From contig CP018783.1 in NCBI GenBank assembly GCA_002025645.1, positions 1,550,001 through 1,614,000 on the forward strand: 64,000 bases of DNA, read 5' to 3'. The position numbers and the translations under genes were made by a program. The notes beneath the pieces were generated by a model that saw nothing but the letters and a program-made list of their open reading frames with translations, searched no databases and had not been told where the DNA came from. The DNA comes from Curtobacterium pusillum. Its GTDB lineage: Bacteria > Actinomycetota > Actinomycetes > Actinomycetales > Microbacteriaceae. Positions 34,242 to 42,053 of this stretch are shown in pieces (position 1 is the first letter of the stretch; the number at the start of each line of letters is the position of its first letter).

Positions 34242-34973
34242 ATGACCTTCGAGCAGCACGCCCAGTCGTTCGGAGCCGCGGCCGACGCCTACGAGCACGG
34301 CCGCCCCGGCTACCCGGACGCCGCGGCCGCGTGGCTCTTCCCGGACGGCGCAGGGCTCGTCGTGGACGTCGGGGCGGGCACCGGCAAGTTCTCCAGGACC
34401 CTGATCCACCACGCGACCGAGGTCGTCGCCGTCGAGCCGGACGCCGCGATGCGCGCGAGGCTGCAGACCGCGTTGCCCGGAGTCCGGGCACTGGACGGCG
34501 CGGGCGAGTCGATCCCGCTCGGCGACGGCATCGCCGACGGTGTGACGTTCGCCCAGGCATGGCACTGGGTCGACCCGGCGCGGGGTGCCGCGGAGGTGGC
34601 CCGGGTGCTGCGCCCCGGTGGCGTGTTCGGCCTGGTCTGGAACGTCCGCGACGAGACGAAGCCCTGGTCGGCACGGCTCGGAGCGCTCATGAAGCAGCCG
34701 GAGTCCCGGGTGATGGACTACGGCGCACCCGTCGTCGGTGCCCCGTTCGGCGACGGCGAGTACGAGCAGTTCTCGTGGGTCCACGAGCAGGACCGATCGG
34801 CGTTCCTCGACATGGTCGCCTCGCGCAGCTACGTCATCGTCCGTCCCGAGTCGGAGCGGACCGCGCTGCTCGACGCCGTGCAGCGCCTGCTCGACGACGA
34901 CCCGGAGACCGCGGGACGGGCGACCGTCCCCGTCGAGTACACGACGTACGTGCACAAGTACGTCCGGCCCTGA
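34242..34973 (+). CDS. Class I SAM-dependent methyltransferase
   Basis: 243 residues. Motif I is VVDVGAGTGKFSRTLI (residues about 42-57), then VVAVEPDAAMRARL and GESIPLGDGIADGVTFAQAWHWVD, matching the methyltransferase-11 pattern. The second half (VWNVRDETKPWSARLGALM) is as in small-molecule methyltransferases. Acceptor unknown. CATGCT lies six bases before the ATG. Located between a surface acyltransferase and a LacI regulator without an evident link. Confidence 0.85.
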   Translation: MTFEQHAQSFGAAADAYEHGRPGYPDAAAAWLFPDGAGLVVDVGAGTGKFSRTLIHHATEVVAVEPDAAMRARLQTALPGVRALDGAGESIPLGDGIADGVTFAQAWHWVDPARGAAEVARVLRPGGVFGLVWNVRDETKPWSARLGALMKQPESRVMDYGAPVVGAPFGDGEYEQFSWVHEQDRSAFLDMVASRSYVIVRPESERTALLDAVQRLLDDDPETAGRATVPVEYTTYVHKYVRP

Positions 34974-34999
34974 CCCCACCCCGCGCTACGCTCGACCCG

Positions 35000-36007
35000 A
35001 TGCGCGCAACCGTGCGGGACGTGGCAGCCCTCGCCGGGGTGTCGCCGAAGACCGTCTCCAACGTCATCAACGGCGGTGTCGTGGTGCGCCCGGAGACACG
35101 GGAACGGGTGGAGCAGGCGCTCGCCGAGCTCGACTACGTGCCGAACCTCTCCGCCCGGGGGCTGCGCAACGGCCGCTCCGGAGCGATCGCCCTGACCCTG
35201 CCCGAGATGGCCAGCGCCTACTCGGCGGAACTCGCACAGTGGTTCGTGGAACTCGCGCGCGAACGCGGGTGGACCGTGCAGCTCGACCAGACCGGCAACG
35301 AGCCGACCCGTGAGCGCGACCTGGTCTCCCGTGCGCGGGCGCACCTCGTCGACGGACTCATCCTCAACCCGGTGTCGCTCAGCGCGAGCGTCCTCGCGTC
35401 GACCGAGGGGTTGCCGCCGACGGTCGTCATCGGGGAGGTCGAGCCCGAGCACGTCGACCAGGTGCACGTGGACAGCCGAGCGGCGGCCGAGCAGGTCACG
35501 GCGTACCTGGTGTCCCGCGGGCACCGTCGGATCGCGATCGTCGGTGCCGCACGGGCCACGGCGGCGACGGCCACGAGCGAACTGCGCGAGCGCGGCTACC
35601 TCGCGGGGCTGGCTGCCGCGGGCATCGAGCCCGATCCGTCGCTCCGCGTCCCGCTGCCCTCGTGGACCACCAGTTCGGCGGCGGAGGCGTTCGCGGCGTG
35701 GCTCGACGAGCATCCGCTCCCCGACGCGGTCTTCGCGTTCACCGACTCGATCGCGTTCGGCGTGCTCCACGTCCTCGCCGCCCGTGGCGTCCGGGTTCCG
35801 GAGCAGGTGAGCGTCATCGGGTTCGACGACGTGGACGGCGCCGCGTACGCGATCCCGGCACTCAGTACGGTGTCGTTCGATCGACGAGCCTTCGCGACGG
35901 CCGCCCTCGACCTGCTCACCCAGCGGATCGCCGAACGCGACGCCGCACCCGAGACCGTCGTCATCCCGCACCGGATCGTCGAGCGCGCGAGCGTCGCCGA
36001 CCGCTGA
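35000..36007 (+). CDS. LacI-family transcriptional regulator
   Basis: 335 residues. N-terminal helix-turn-helix and hinge: TVRDVAALAGVSPKTVSNVI then LDYVPNLSARGLRNGRSGAI. The periplasmic-binding-like effector domain includes the usual SRGHRRIAIVGA and FAFTDSIAFGVLHVL segments. It should bind sugars and repress or activate carbohydrate genes. The sugar importer at 28201-31735 is the nearest candidate target; there is no sugar gene directly beside it. TACGCT seven bases before ATG suggests a leaderless mRNA. Confidence 0.93.
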   Translation: MRATVRDVAALAGVSPKTVSNVINGGVVVRPETRERVEQALAELDYVPNLSARGLRNGRSGAIALTLPEMASAYSAELAQWFVELARERGWTVQLDQTGNEPTRERDLVSRARAHLVDGLILNPVSLSASVLASTEGLPPTVVIGEVEPEHVDQVHVDSRAAAEQVTAYLVSRGHRRIAIVGAARATAATATSELRERGYLAGLAAAGIEPDPSLRVPLPSWTTSSAAEAFAAWLDEHPLPDAVFAFTDSIAFGVLHVLAARGVRVPEQVSVIGFDDVDGAAYAIPALSTVSFDRRAFATAALDLLTQRIAERDAAPETVVIPHRIVERASVADR

Positions 36008-36035
36008 AGGACCGGCACGGCGTACGCTCCCGCGC

Positions 36036-36422
36036 ATGACCGCCGCTGATCCGTCGATGCCGACGCTCGCCGCCACCGTCCTGCAGTCACCCGAACCACT
36101 CGCGCTCGCCCGGTTCTACGGCGCGCTCACCGGCTGGACCGTCCACGAGGACGACCCGAACTGGGCCCGCATCCGACCGGCGGACGGGCCCGGCCTCTCC
36201 GTGCAGTACGAACCCGCCTACGTGGCACCGACCTGGCCCGGCACCGAGGACGCCCCTGGAATGCAGCTGCACCTCGACTTCCAGGTCGAGGACCTGCCCG
36301 CTGCGGTCGCCCGTGCCGAACGCCTCGGTGCGCGGCAGGCCGAGTTCCAGCCGCAGGAGGACGTCCGGGTCCTGCTCGACCCGGACGGGCACCCGTTCTG
36401 CCTGTTCCTGCCCGGCGCCTGA
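36036..36422 (+). CDS. VOC-superfamily protein (third copy)
   Basis: 128 residues. TVLQSPEPLALARFYGALTG and VRVLLDPDGHPFCLFLPG frame one VOC unit. Similar in layout to the protein at 21106 (both contain the PxWPG...LHLDFxVxDL core). Function unknown. TACGCT lies seven bases before the ATG. A hairpin follows at 36472. Confidence 0.82.
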   Translation: MTAADPSMPTLAATVLQSPEPLALARFYGALTGWTVHEDDPNWARIRPADGPGLSVQYEPAYVAPTWPGTEDAPGMQLHLDFQVEDLPAAVARAERLGARQAEFQPQEDVRVLLDPDGHPFCLFLPGA

Positions 36423-36471
36423 CCCCGCGCGGCCGGTGCCCGGCCGCCGTCCGGCGGTCCGGCCGCTTCGG

Positions 36472-36532
36472 TGCGAGGTTCCGAGCACGGTGCGAGGCTC
36501 GCCGGCCCGCACGGTGCGCGGAACCTCGCACA
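36472..36532. terminator. Hairpin between convergent VOC and esterase genes
   Basis: GTGCGAGGTTCCG (36472-36484) and CGGAACCTCGCAC (36520-36532) are perfect 13-base inverses around a GC-rich centre that contains another GTGCGAGG. The same GTGCGAGGT core forms the palindrome at 50946-50968, so this may be a dispersed element as well as a terminator. Confidence 0.65.
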
Positions 36533-36571
36533 CTGCGGCCCGCACGCGCGCGCCTGGCCGCCGCGGAGCCG

Positions 36572-37312
36572 TCAGCCCGGCAGGTCGCCCGCCGCCCGCA
36601 GCACGGCCGCCGTCGTCCGGGGATCGCCGAGGATCCGGAAGTGCCCACCGACCGGCACCCGCACGTTCGTGGCCCCCGGCAGCGCACTCCCCTCCGGGAT
36701 GAGCGTGTCGAACACCCCGTACACCGAGGTGATCCGCGCGTTGGCGTCGAGCTCCCGGGCCAGCCCGGCGAGCACCGGGTCGCCGGACCGGAACGCGCGC
36801 AGGTGCCGGACCGGAGCGAGCCGCGCGTACCCCGACCCGCCGAACGGCGTCGACACCGCCACCATCCGGTCGATCCTGCCGTGGTCGTCGAGTCGCGTCA
36901 TCGCGTACTTGCCGATGAGTCCGCCCTTGCTGTGCGTCACGAGCAGCACGTCGCGGAGGTCGTGCCGCTCGAGGTACGCGAGCACCGCCCGCGCCGACTC
37001 GGGCACGGGACGCAGGTTGTGTCGGAGCACCGAGAGCACGTGCACCGGGTGGCCGCGGTCGTGCAATGCGTCCATCAACGGCCGCATGAAGTGCCAGGTC
37101 TCGTAGACGCCGGGCACCACGACGACGGGCTGCCCGTCACCCGTCCGGTAGTCGTCGGCCGTGGTCGGCCCGAAGCTCCGGAGCTGCCACCGGATCGCGT
37201 ACCACCAGTCGAGTGCGGCCCACCATCCGCGACGCACCAGCGAGATCCGGACGGGAGGCGCGGTGCGGTCCGTGCGCGTCGGCCCGGTCCCGGACGTGGT
37301 CGCCTCCGTCAT
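36572..37312 (-). CDS. Alpha/beta hydrolase (lipase/esterase-like)
   Basis: 246 residues. PVVVVPGVYETWHFMRPLM begins the fold, with the nucleophile elbow as VTHSKGGLIGKYAMTRL, that is S in the T-H-S-K-G-G variant of GxSxG. VAVSTPFGGSGYA follows, as in triacylglycerol-lipase-like and palmitoyl-thioesterase-like proteins, and GGHFRILGDP near the end carries the likely catalytic His. ATG 37312 lies about 30 bases after a TAGCCT -10 box. Substrate unknown; no signal peptide seen. Confidence 0.82.
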   Translation of the reverse strand: MTEATTSGTGPTRTDRTAPPVRISLVRRGWWAALDWWYAIRWQLRSFGPTTADDYRTGDGQPVVVVPGVYETWHFMRPLMDALHDRGHPVHVLSVLRHNLRPVPESARAVLAYLERHDLRDVLLVTHSKGGLIGKYAMTRLDDHGRIDRMVAVSTPFGGSGYARLAPVRHLRAFRSGDPVLAGLARELDANARITSVYGVFDTLIPEGSALPGATNVRVPVGGHFRILGDPRTTAAVLRAAGDLPG

Positions 37313-37357
37313 CGCTGGCCCTCCGCCGTCACACGCACGACCCGAGGCTACGCGGCA

Positions 37358-37387
37358 CTCCACAGCGCTGCGCTCCACAGCGATGCG
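37358..37387. repeat. Direct 15-bp tandem repeat between divergent genes
   Basis: CTCCACAGCGCTGCG (37358-37372) is followed immediately by CTCCACAGCGATGCG (37373-37387), 14 of 15 identical. It lies just upstream of the esterase promoter (TAGCCT, minus strand) and 50 bases before the next rightward gene; tandem direct repeats of this length are typical of response-regulator sites, but this is unproven. Confidence 0.5.
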
Positions 37388-37436
37388 TCAGCCCCGTCAT
37401 CGCTCGCCCATAGCCAAGCCGTGTGCACTCGTCTCC

Positions 37437-38006
37437 ATGAGCGACACCACCCCCACGAACCCCGGCGACCCCACGCAGCGCACCGACGCGCAGCCGACGG
37501 CCGCCCAGCCCACCACGACGTACCCGAGCAGCCCCGCGGGCTGGGGAGCGGCTCCGACGCCGACCTCCACCGCGACGCTCGACACGCCCGCTCCCGCCCA
37601 CGCCCCCGCGGGGCCGTACGCGCAGGACCCGTACGCCGCCCCGCGGAACGCGGGCGCCCCGAACGGTGCCACCCCCTGGTACGGGAACGCCGCCACGGCC
37701 CCTGCCGCGAAGCGCGGCGGGCCGAAGCCGCCGTGGTTCTGGCCGATCGTCGCGGTGGCCATCGGGCTCGCGGCGCTCCTGGTCGGCGGCGGGATCGGGT
37801 TCGCGATCGGGCACTCCATCGGTGGCGGCACGAGCCAGTCCACGACGCAGGTGCCCGGGAACGGCACGAACGGATTCCCCGGCGGCGGGACGAACGGTGG
37901 CACGAACGGCGGGACGAACCAGCTCCCGGGGAGCGGCACCCAGGGCGGCACGGGTTCCGGCACCGGGACCGGAACGGGCACGAGCGGTTCCTCCTCGAAC
38001 AGCTGA
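37437..38006 (+). CDS. Single-pass membrane protein, Pro-rich inside and Gly/Thr-rich outside
   Basis: 189 residues. About 100 N-terminal residues are rich in Pro, Ala and Thr (cytoplasmic); one membrane segment (WPIVAVAIGLAALLVGGGIG, about 102-122) follows; the tail is Gly/Thr/Ser low complexity with repeated GGTNGGTN. No catalytic domain. Proteins of this layout are common in actinobacteria (DUF-type, similar in shape to anchor or Tat-linked proteins); function unknown. The DHFR-family gene starts 17 bases after the stop with its own promoter. Confidence 0.7.
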   Translation: MSDTTPTNPGDPTQRTDAQPTAAQPTTTYPSSPAGWGAAPTPTSTATLDTPAPAHAPAGPYAQDPYAAPRNAGAPNGATPWYGNAATAPAAKRGGPKPPWFWPIVAVAIGLAALLVGGGIGFAIGHSIGGGTSQSTTQVPGNGTNGFPGGGTNGGTNGGTNQLPGSGTQGGTGSGTGTGTGTSGSSSNS

Positions 38007-38022
38007 GGGCTACGCTCCGACC

Positions 38023-38571
38023 ATGCGCAAGGTGACGGCAGGGCTGTTCGCGTCGGTCGACGGCGTCGTGCAGGACCCGTACGAGTTCCAGTACGACTCC
38101 TTCGACGACGAGCTCGGGGCGGGGATGGGCGCGTTCATGGCCCGGACCGACACGGTCCTACTCGGGAAGAACAGCTACCTGGAGTGGGCCGAGTGGTGGC
38201 CCGCTCACGCCGACGCCCCCTTCGGCCAGTGGATCAACCCGATCGAGAAGCACGTGGCCTCGACCACGCTCGGCGACGACCTGGCGTGGGAGAACAGCAC
38301 CCGGATCACGGGCGCCGTCCCGGAGTTCGTCCGCGGGCTGCAGCAGCAGGACGGCGCAGACATCGCGGTGTGCGGCAGCGTCACGCTCGTCCGTAGCCTG
38401 CTGTTCGCGGGGGTCCTCGACGAACTGCAGCTCATGGTGCACCCGGCGATCGCCGGGTCGGGCCGCAAGCTCTTCGAACCGACCGACCCGCCCACGCGCC
38501 TGCGTCTGGTCGACAGCACCGTGACGAGCAAGGGCAACGTCGTGAGCACCTACGCGAGGCTCGACGCCTGA
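38023..38571 (+). CDS. Dihydrofolate reductase-family (RibD C-terminal-like) protein
   Basis: 182 residues. KVTAGLFASVDGVVQDPYEF and the central TDTVLLGKNSYLEWAEWW, then ADIAVCGSVTLVRSLLFAGV and DELQLMVHPAIAGSGRKLF mark the YyaP/YwjB branch of the dihydrofolate reductase/RibD superfamily. These bind NADPH; substrate usually unknown. TACGCT six bases before ATG implies leaderless expression. Not the canonical folate enzyme, which lacks this spacing and is shorter in the middle. Confidence 0.85.
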   Translation: MRKVTAGLFASVDGVVQDPYEFQYDSFDDELGAGMGAFMARTDTVLLGKNSYLEWAEWWPAHADAPFGQWINPIEKHVASTTLGDDLAWENSTRITGAVPEFVRGLQQQDGADIAVCGSVTLVRSLLFAGVLDELQLMVHPAIAGSGRKLFEPTDPPTRLRLVDSTVTSKGNVVSTYARLDA

Positions 38572-38728
38572 CGGACGTGACCGTCCTCCCTCGCAGGCTC
38601 GGTCGGCGCGACCCGCGCGACGCTCCGCGTCGCCGCCGAGCGGTTCGCGCCAGGCCGTCGAACGACTGTCCGAACCGCGCGTACCCTCGGTGGTGACCAT
38701 CTCACCATCCGAGGAAGCCGGAGTCAGC

Positions 38729-40027
38729 ATGCCCCAGGACACCCGCCCGCACGTCGTCATCGTCGGCGGTGGATTCGCCGGTGTCGCCGCCATGCGCGAG
38801 CTCGCCGACGCACCGGTGCGGGTGACCCTGGTCGACCGCCACGTCTACAACATGTTCCAGCCGCTCATGTACCAGGTGGCAACGGGCGGCCTCAACGCCG
38901 GCGACGTGACGTACTTCCTCCGGAGCCTCCGCGCGAAGCAGAGCAACGCCGAGTTCCGGCACGGGCTGCTCACCGGCATCGACCCGGTCGAGCGGGTCGC
39001 CGAGATGTCCGACGGCGAACACCTGCACTACGACTGGCTCATCCTGGCCAACGGCGTGAACACGAGCTACTTCGGCACACCGGGGGCGTACGAGTACGCG
39101 TACTCGATGTACTCCCGCTCGCAGGCGCTCCGCATCCGCGACGAGCTGTTCACCCGCCTCGAGGAGGCCGCCGCGAACCAGGGCCCCGACGAGATCAAGA
39201 TCGTCATCGTGGGCGGTGGCGCGACCGGCGTGGAGATGGCCGGCGCGCTCGCCGAACTGCGCGACCAGGCCCTCGTGGGCGCGTACCCGGAGATCGAGCG
39301 GGGCAACATCTCGATCACCCTCGTGCACCGCAGCGGCGAACTCCTGAAGCCGTTCGCTCCGCGTCTGCGTCGCTACGCGGCCAAGGTGCTCCGCAAGCGC
39401 GGGGTGGTGCTGCGCCTCAACACCGGCGTCTCCGAGGTGAAGCCGGACGGCGTGATGACGGCCGAGGGTGAGTTCATCCCGGCCTCGCAGGTCATCTGGG
39501 CGACCGGTGTGGCCGCGCACAAGGAGGTCTCCGGCTGGGGCATGCCGCAGACCCACGGCGGACGCATCCAGGTGAACGACGACCTCAGCGTGAAGGGCGT
39601 CGAGCGGGTCTTCTCCGCCGGCGACATCGCGGCGCAGGACGACGCCCTCGCGCAGCTGGCCCAGCCGGCGCTGCAGGGTGGACGGCACTCCGCGCGGCAG
39701 ATCAAGCGCCTGCTCGAGGGCAAGCCGACCGAGCACTTCAAGTACTTCGACAAGGGCACGATGGCGACGATCGGCACGAACGCCGCGGTCGCCCAGCTCC
39801 GCGGGGGCATCACGATGGTCGGGCCGGTCGCGTGGGCGGCCTGGGTCGCGGTGCACATCGCGTCGCTGCTCGGCAACGGCAACCGGCTGTCGACGCTGTC
39901 GCACTTCTTCGTGCGCTATCTGTGGTTCATGCGGAAGCGGGCGATCCCGATCGTCGGCGACGTCCGGCCCGTGCGGCCGAACGGCGACCGCGAGCCCGAG
40001 CCGTGGCAGATGCAGAAGGCGGAGTAG
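38729..40027 (+). CDS. ndh: Type II NADH dehydrogenase (NDH-2)
   Basis: 432 residues. Moves electrons from NADH to quinone at the membrane surface without pumping protons. Two dinucleotide-binding motifs are present: FAD VVIVGGGFAGVAAMREL near the N-terminus and NADH IVIVGGGATGVEMAGAL near residue 157; RVFSAGDIAAQ near 300 binds FAD. The C-terminal amphipathic helix region (VAWAAWVAVHIASLLG) can anchor it to the membrane. ATG 38729 has GAGGAAG upstream; -10 TACCCT at about 38682 gives a 5' leader of about 35 bases. Followed by a perfect 17-bp hairpin. Confidence 0.93.
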   Translation: MPQDTRPHVVIVGGGFAGVAAMRELADAPVRVTLVDRHVYNMFQPLMYQVATGGLNAGDVTYFLRSLRAKQSNAEFRHGLLTGIDPVERVAEMSDGEHLHYDWLILANGVNTSYFGTPGAYEYAYSMYSRSQALRIRDELFTRLEEAAANQGPDEIKIVIVGGGATGVEMAGALAELRDQALVGAYPEIERGNISITLVHRSGELLKPFAPRLRRYAAKVLRKRGVVLRLNTGVSEVKPDGVMTAEGEFIPASQVIWATGVAAHKEVSGWGMPQTHGGRIQVNDDLSVKGVERVFSAGDIAAQDDALAQLAQPALQGGRHSARQIKRLLEGKPTEHFKYFDKGTMATIGTNAAVAQLRGGITMVGPVAWAAWVAVHIASLLGNGNRLSTLSHFFVRYLWFMRKRAIPIVGDVRPVRPNGDREPEPWQMQKAE

Positions 40028-40053
40028 TCCGCGCGGCGCGCGGTCGCCGTTCA

Positions 40054-40104
40054 GTGAGCAGAAATGGTCGAGTCCGGAGACGGGACCCGACCATTTCTGC
40101 TCAC
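40054..40104. terminator. Perfect 17-bp-arm hairpin after ndh
   Basis: GTGAGCAGAAATGGTCG (40054-40070) and CGACCATTTCTGCTCAC (40088-40104) are exact inverses with a further GTCC/GGAC pair inside. It starts 27 bases after the ndh stop. The arms are unusually A/T-rich for this genome. Confidence 0.75.
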
Positions 40105-40130
40105 CATGTGCGGTGGTGCCGACCGGCGAC

Positions 40131-40172
40131 GGCCTGGAGGCGCGGGGCGGGGCCGCCACGCGCCTCCAGGCC
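40131..40172. repeat. 42-bp palindromic repeat, copy D (GGCC form)
   Basis: GGCCTGGAGGCGCG left and CGCGCCTCCAGGCC right pair over 14 bases. Located between the convergent ndh and SDR genes. Together with copy A it represents the GGCC form. Confidence 0.85.
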
Positions 40173-40217
40173 GGTGGGTGGTGCGCGGGGCTGGCGCCGC
40201 GCGCGGACCGACCCGAT

Positions 40218-40255
40218 GCGACAACGTCGACGTCGTGCGACAGCGACTTCGTCGC
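40218..40255. repeat. Imperfect palindrome next to the 40289 element
   Basis: GCGACAACGTCGACGTCGT and the inverse of GCGACAGCGACTTCGTCGC agree at about 13 of 19 positions. It resembles the 40289 palindrome in composition (GACA, GTCG words) but is more degenerate, perhaps an old copy. Confidence 0.4.
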
Positions 40256-40288
40256 TCCGCGCGCCGCGCGGCATCCCGTGCGCGCAAC

Positions 40289-40330
40289 GAACGACAACAC
40301 CGATGTCGTACGACATCGGTGCTGTCGTTC
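40289..40330. repeat. Near-perfect 42-bp palindrome with GTCGTACGAC centre
   Basis: The 21-base arms (40289-40309 and 40310-40330) differ from exact inversion at only one position. The centre is GATGTCGTACGACATC and the ends are GAACGACA and TGTCGTTC. Related to 10822-10879. The gap 40028-40384 contains only this and the other repeat elements; no gene is seen. Confidence 0.75.
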
Positions 40331-40384
40331 CGAGTCGGTCGGGCCGACCGGCCGAAGCGACCGGTGGTGCCGACCGGCGACGGG

Positions 40385-41293
40385 TCAGCGCCGCGCGGCC
40401 ACCTCGAAGTAGGCGCCGGCGGCGATGTCCTCGAGCAGCCCCGGGCCGGTGGGCTCCCAGCCGAGGAGCTTCCGCGTCTCGTCCGAGGTCGCGGACATCT
40501 CCATGCCGAAGAACTGTCCGATGAACCCGAAGTGGGACACCGCGTCGGCGGGGTCGACCGAGGTGACGGGGAGTCCGAGTCCCTCGCCGATGGCCTCGGC
40601 GATCGCCCGGGTCGGGATCGCGGTCTCGGCGACGGCGTGCAGCTTCGTGCCGGCGGGCGCCTGCTCGAGGCCGAGCCGGACGAGTCGCGCGGCGTCGGTG
40701 ACGTGCACGGCGGCCCAGCTGTTCGTGCCCTCGCCGATGTAGCCGGACACGCCGTTGCGCTGCGCGGCGCCGACGATCGCGGCGATGAAGCCGTGGTCGC
40801 CCGTGCCGTGCGTGGTCGGGCTGAAGCGGGCGGCGATGGTCCGGACGCCCTGGTCGACGAAGTCGAAGCCGCGGTTCTCACTGCCGCCCCGCATGCTCTC
40901 CGGCCCGACGGACGGGTTGGGGTCGGACTCGGTCGAGGGGCGACCCTGTGCGAGTCCGGCGACACCGGAGGCGACGACGAACGGGCGATCCGAGCCCACC
41001 AGGGCCGAACCGATCGTCTCGACCGCGGCACGTTCGCTGGCGTTCGTCGCGGCGGCGTTCGCCCAGTCGTGCTTGTTCGCGAGGTGCAGGACACCCTCGG
41101 ACTCGGCGGCCCCGCGGCGGATGGCGTCGAGGTCGTCGAGGTCGCCCCGGAGGACGGCGACGCCCTTCGCCTCGAGCGCCGCGGCGGAGGCGTCGGAGCG
41201 TGCGAGGCCGGTGACGGTGTGGCCGGCGGCGAGGAGGTCGTCGACAGTGTGGGAGCCGATCCAGCCGGAGGCCCCGGTGACGAACACGTGCAT
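40385..41293 (-). CDS. NAD(P)-binding SDR-family epimerase/reductase
   Basis: 302 residues of the atypical extended SDR type. The cofactor motif is VFVTGASGWIGSHTVDDLL at the N-terminus, followed by GLARSDASAAALEAKGVAVL. The C-terminal half (HVTDAARLVRLGLEQAPAG, KLLGWEPTGPGLLEDI) matches proteins in actinobacteria commonly placed beside a TetR gene. GAAGGGAAG upstream of ATG 41293 is the ribosome-binding site. Divergent from the TetR gene, with two operators covering its promoter (-10 TACAGT, -35 TGACAG), so it is probably repressed by that TetR. Confidence 0.85.
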   Translation of the reverse strand: MHVFVTGASGWIGSHTVDDLLAAGHTVTGLARSDASAAALEAKGVAVLRGDLDDLDAIRRGAAESEGVLHLANKHDWANAAATNASERAAVETIGSALVGSDRPFVVASGVAGLAQGRPSTESDPNPSVGPESMRGGSENRGFDFVDQGVRTIAARFSPTTHGTGDHGFIAAIVGAAQRNGVSGYIGEGTNSWAAVHVTDAARLVRLGLEQAPAGTKLHAVAETAIPTRAIAEAIGEGLGLPVTSVDPADAVSHFGFIGQFFGMEMSATSDETRKLLGWEPTGPGLLEDIAAGAYFEVAARR

Positions 41294-41323
41294 GTGTCTT
41301 CCCTTCACAGGTGTCCACGGCGG

Positions 41324-41344
41324 TGATGTCATGAACTGACATCA
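41324..41344. promoter_or_regulatory. TetR operator 1 (perfect dyad)
   Basis: TGATGTCA, five bases, TGACATCA: perfect 8-base arms. Overlaps the start region of the SDR transcript (its -10 TACAGT ends at 41344). Confidence 0.75.
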
Positions 41345-41355
41345 CTGTAGCACTC

Positions 41356-41374
41356 GATGTCAGCCACTGTCATC
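41356..41374. promoter_or_regulatory. TetR operator 2 (near-perfect dyad)
   Basis: GATGTCA, five bases, TGTCATC: same arms and spacing as operator 1 with one changed base. Overlaps the -35 of the SDR gene and sits just before the tetR -10 box TAGACT (41377-41382), so both divergent promoters are covered. Confidence 0.7.
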
Positions 41375-41388
41375 AGTAGACTGCGGAC

Positions 41389-41961
41389 ATGGCCCGATGG
41401 CAACCCGGAACCCGTGAACGTCTGCAGACGACCGCGCTGCAGCTGTTCGCGGAGCAGGGCTACGACCAGACGACGGTCGCCGGCATCGCCGCCGCCGCCG
41501 AGGTCACCGAGCGCACGTTCTTCCGGCACTTCGCCGACAAGCGCGAGGTCCTGTTCGCCGGGCAGGACGACTTCCTCGGCATGTTCACCACCCCGATCGA
41601 GGCGGCACCGGCCGACGCAGCGCCGTTCGACCTCGTCCGCCGCGCGCTCGAGGCCGCCGGTGCGTTCTTCCCGGAGGAACGCCGTCCGTGGTCGCGCACG
41701 CGCCAGGGCATCATCGACGGCAACCCGGCACTCGGCGAACGGGAGCTCGGCAAGCTCGCGACCCTGAAGGTCCGGCTGGGCGAGGTCCTGCGCGACCGCG
41801 GCGTGCCCGAGCCTGCCGCGACGATCGCCGCCGAGACCGCGGTCACCGTCTTCCACCTGTCGTTCGCCCAGTGGATCGCCGACGACGAGGACCGCCCGTT
41901 CGCCGAGATCGCCCACGAACGACTCGACGCTCTGACGAGCCTGGTGCACCCCGGTCGTTGA
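41389..41961 (+). CDS. TetR-family regulator of the divergent SDR gene
   Basis: 190 residues. Helix-turn-helix: ALQLFAEQGYDQTTVAGIAA then AEVTERTFFRHFADKREVLF, classic TetR. The remainder is the helical effector domain. TAGACT six bases before ATG 41389 means a leaderless mRNA, and operator 2 abuts this -10. It should repress itself and the SDR gene, which may act on its inducing ligand. Confidence 0.92.
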   Translation: MARWQPGTRERLQTTALQLFAEQGYDQTTVAGIAAAAEVTERTFFRHFADKREVLFAGQDDFLGMFTTPIEAAPADAAPFDLVRRALEAAGAFFPEERRPWSRTRQGIIDGNPALGERELGKLATLKVRLGEVLRDRGVPEPAATIAAETAVTVFHLSFAQWIADDEDRPFAEIAHERLDALTSLVHPGR

Positions 41962-42053
41962 GACCGCTCTTACGTTCCGCGAGCATCCTGTAACGAAACG
42001 GTCACGGCCCGACGGTCGGTGGCCCCCGCAACCCGATCTCGCAGGAGGCGTCC

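Noticed and set aside
30746..34243. A 1165-codon leftward frame extending upstream of the sugar permease
   Set aside because: Only its last 329 codons encode the permease; the rest is antisense to a well-supported acyltransferase gene.
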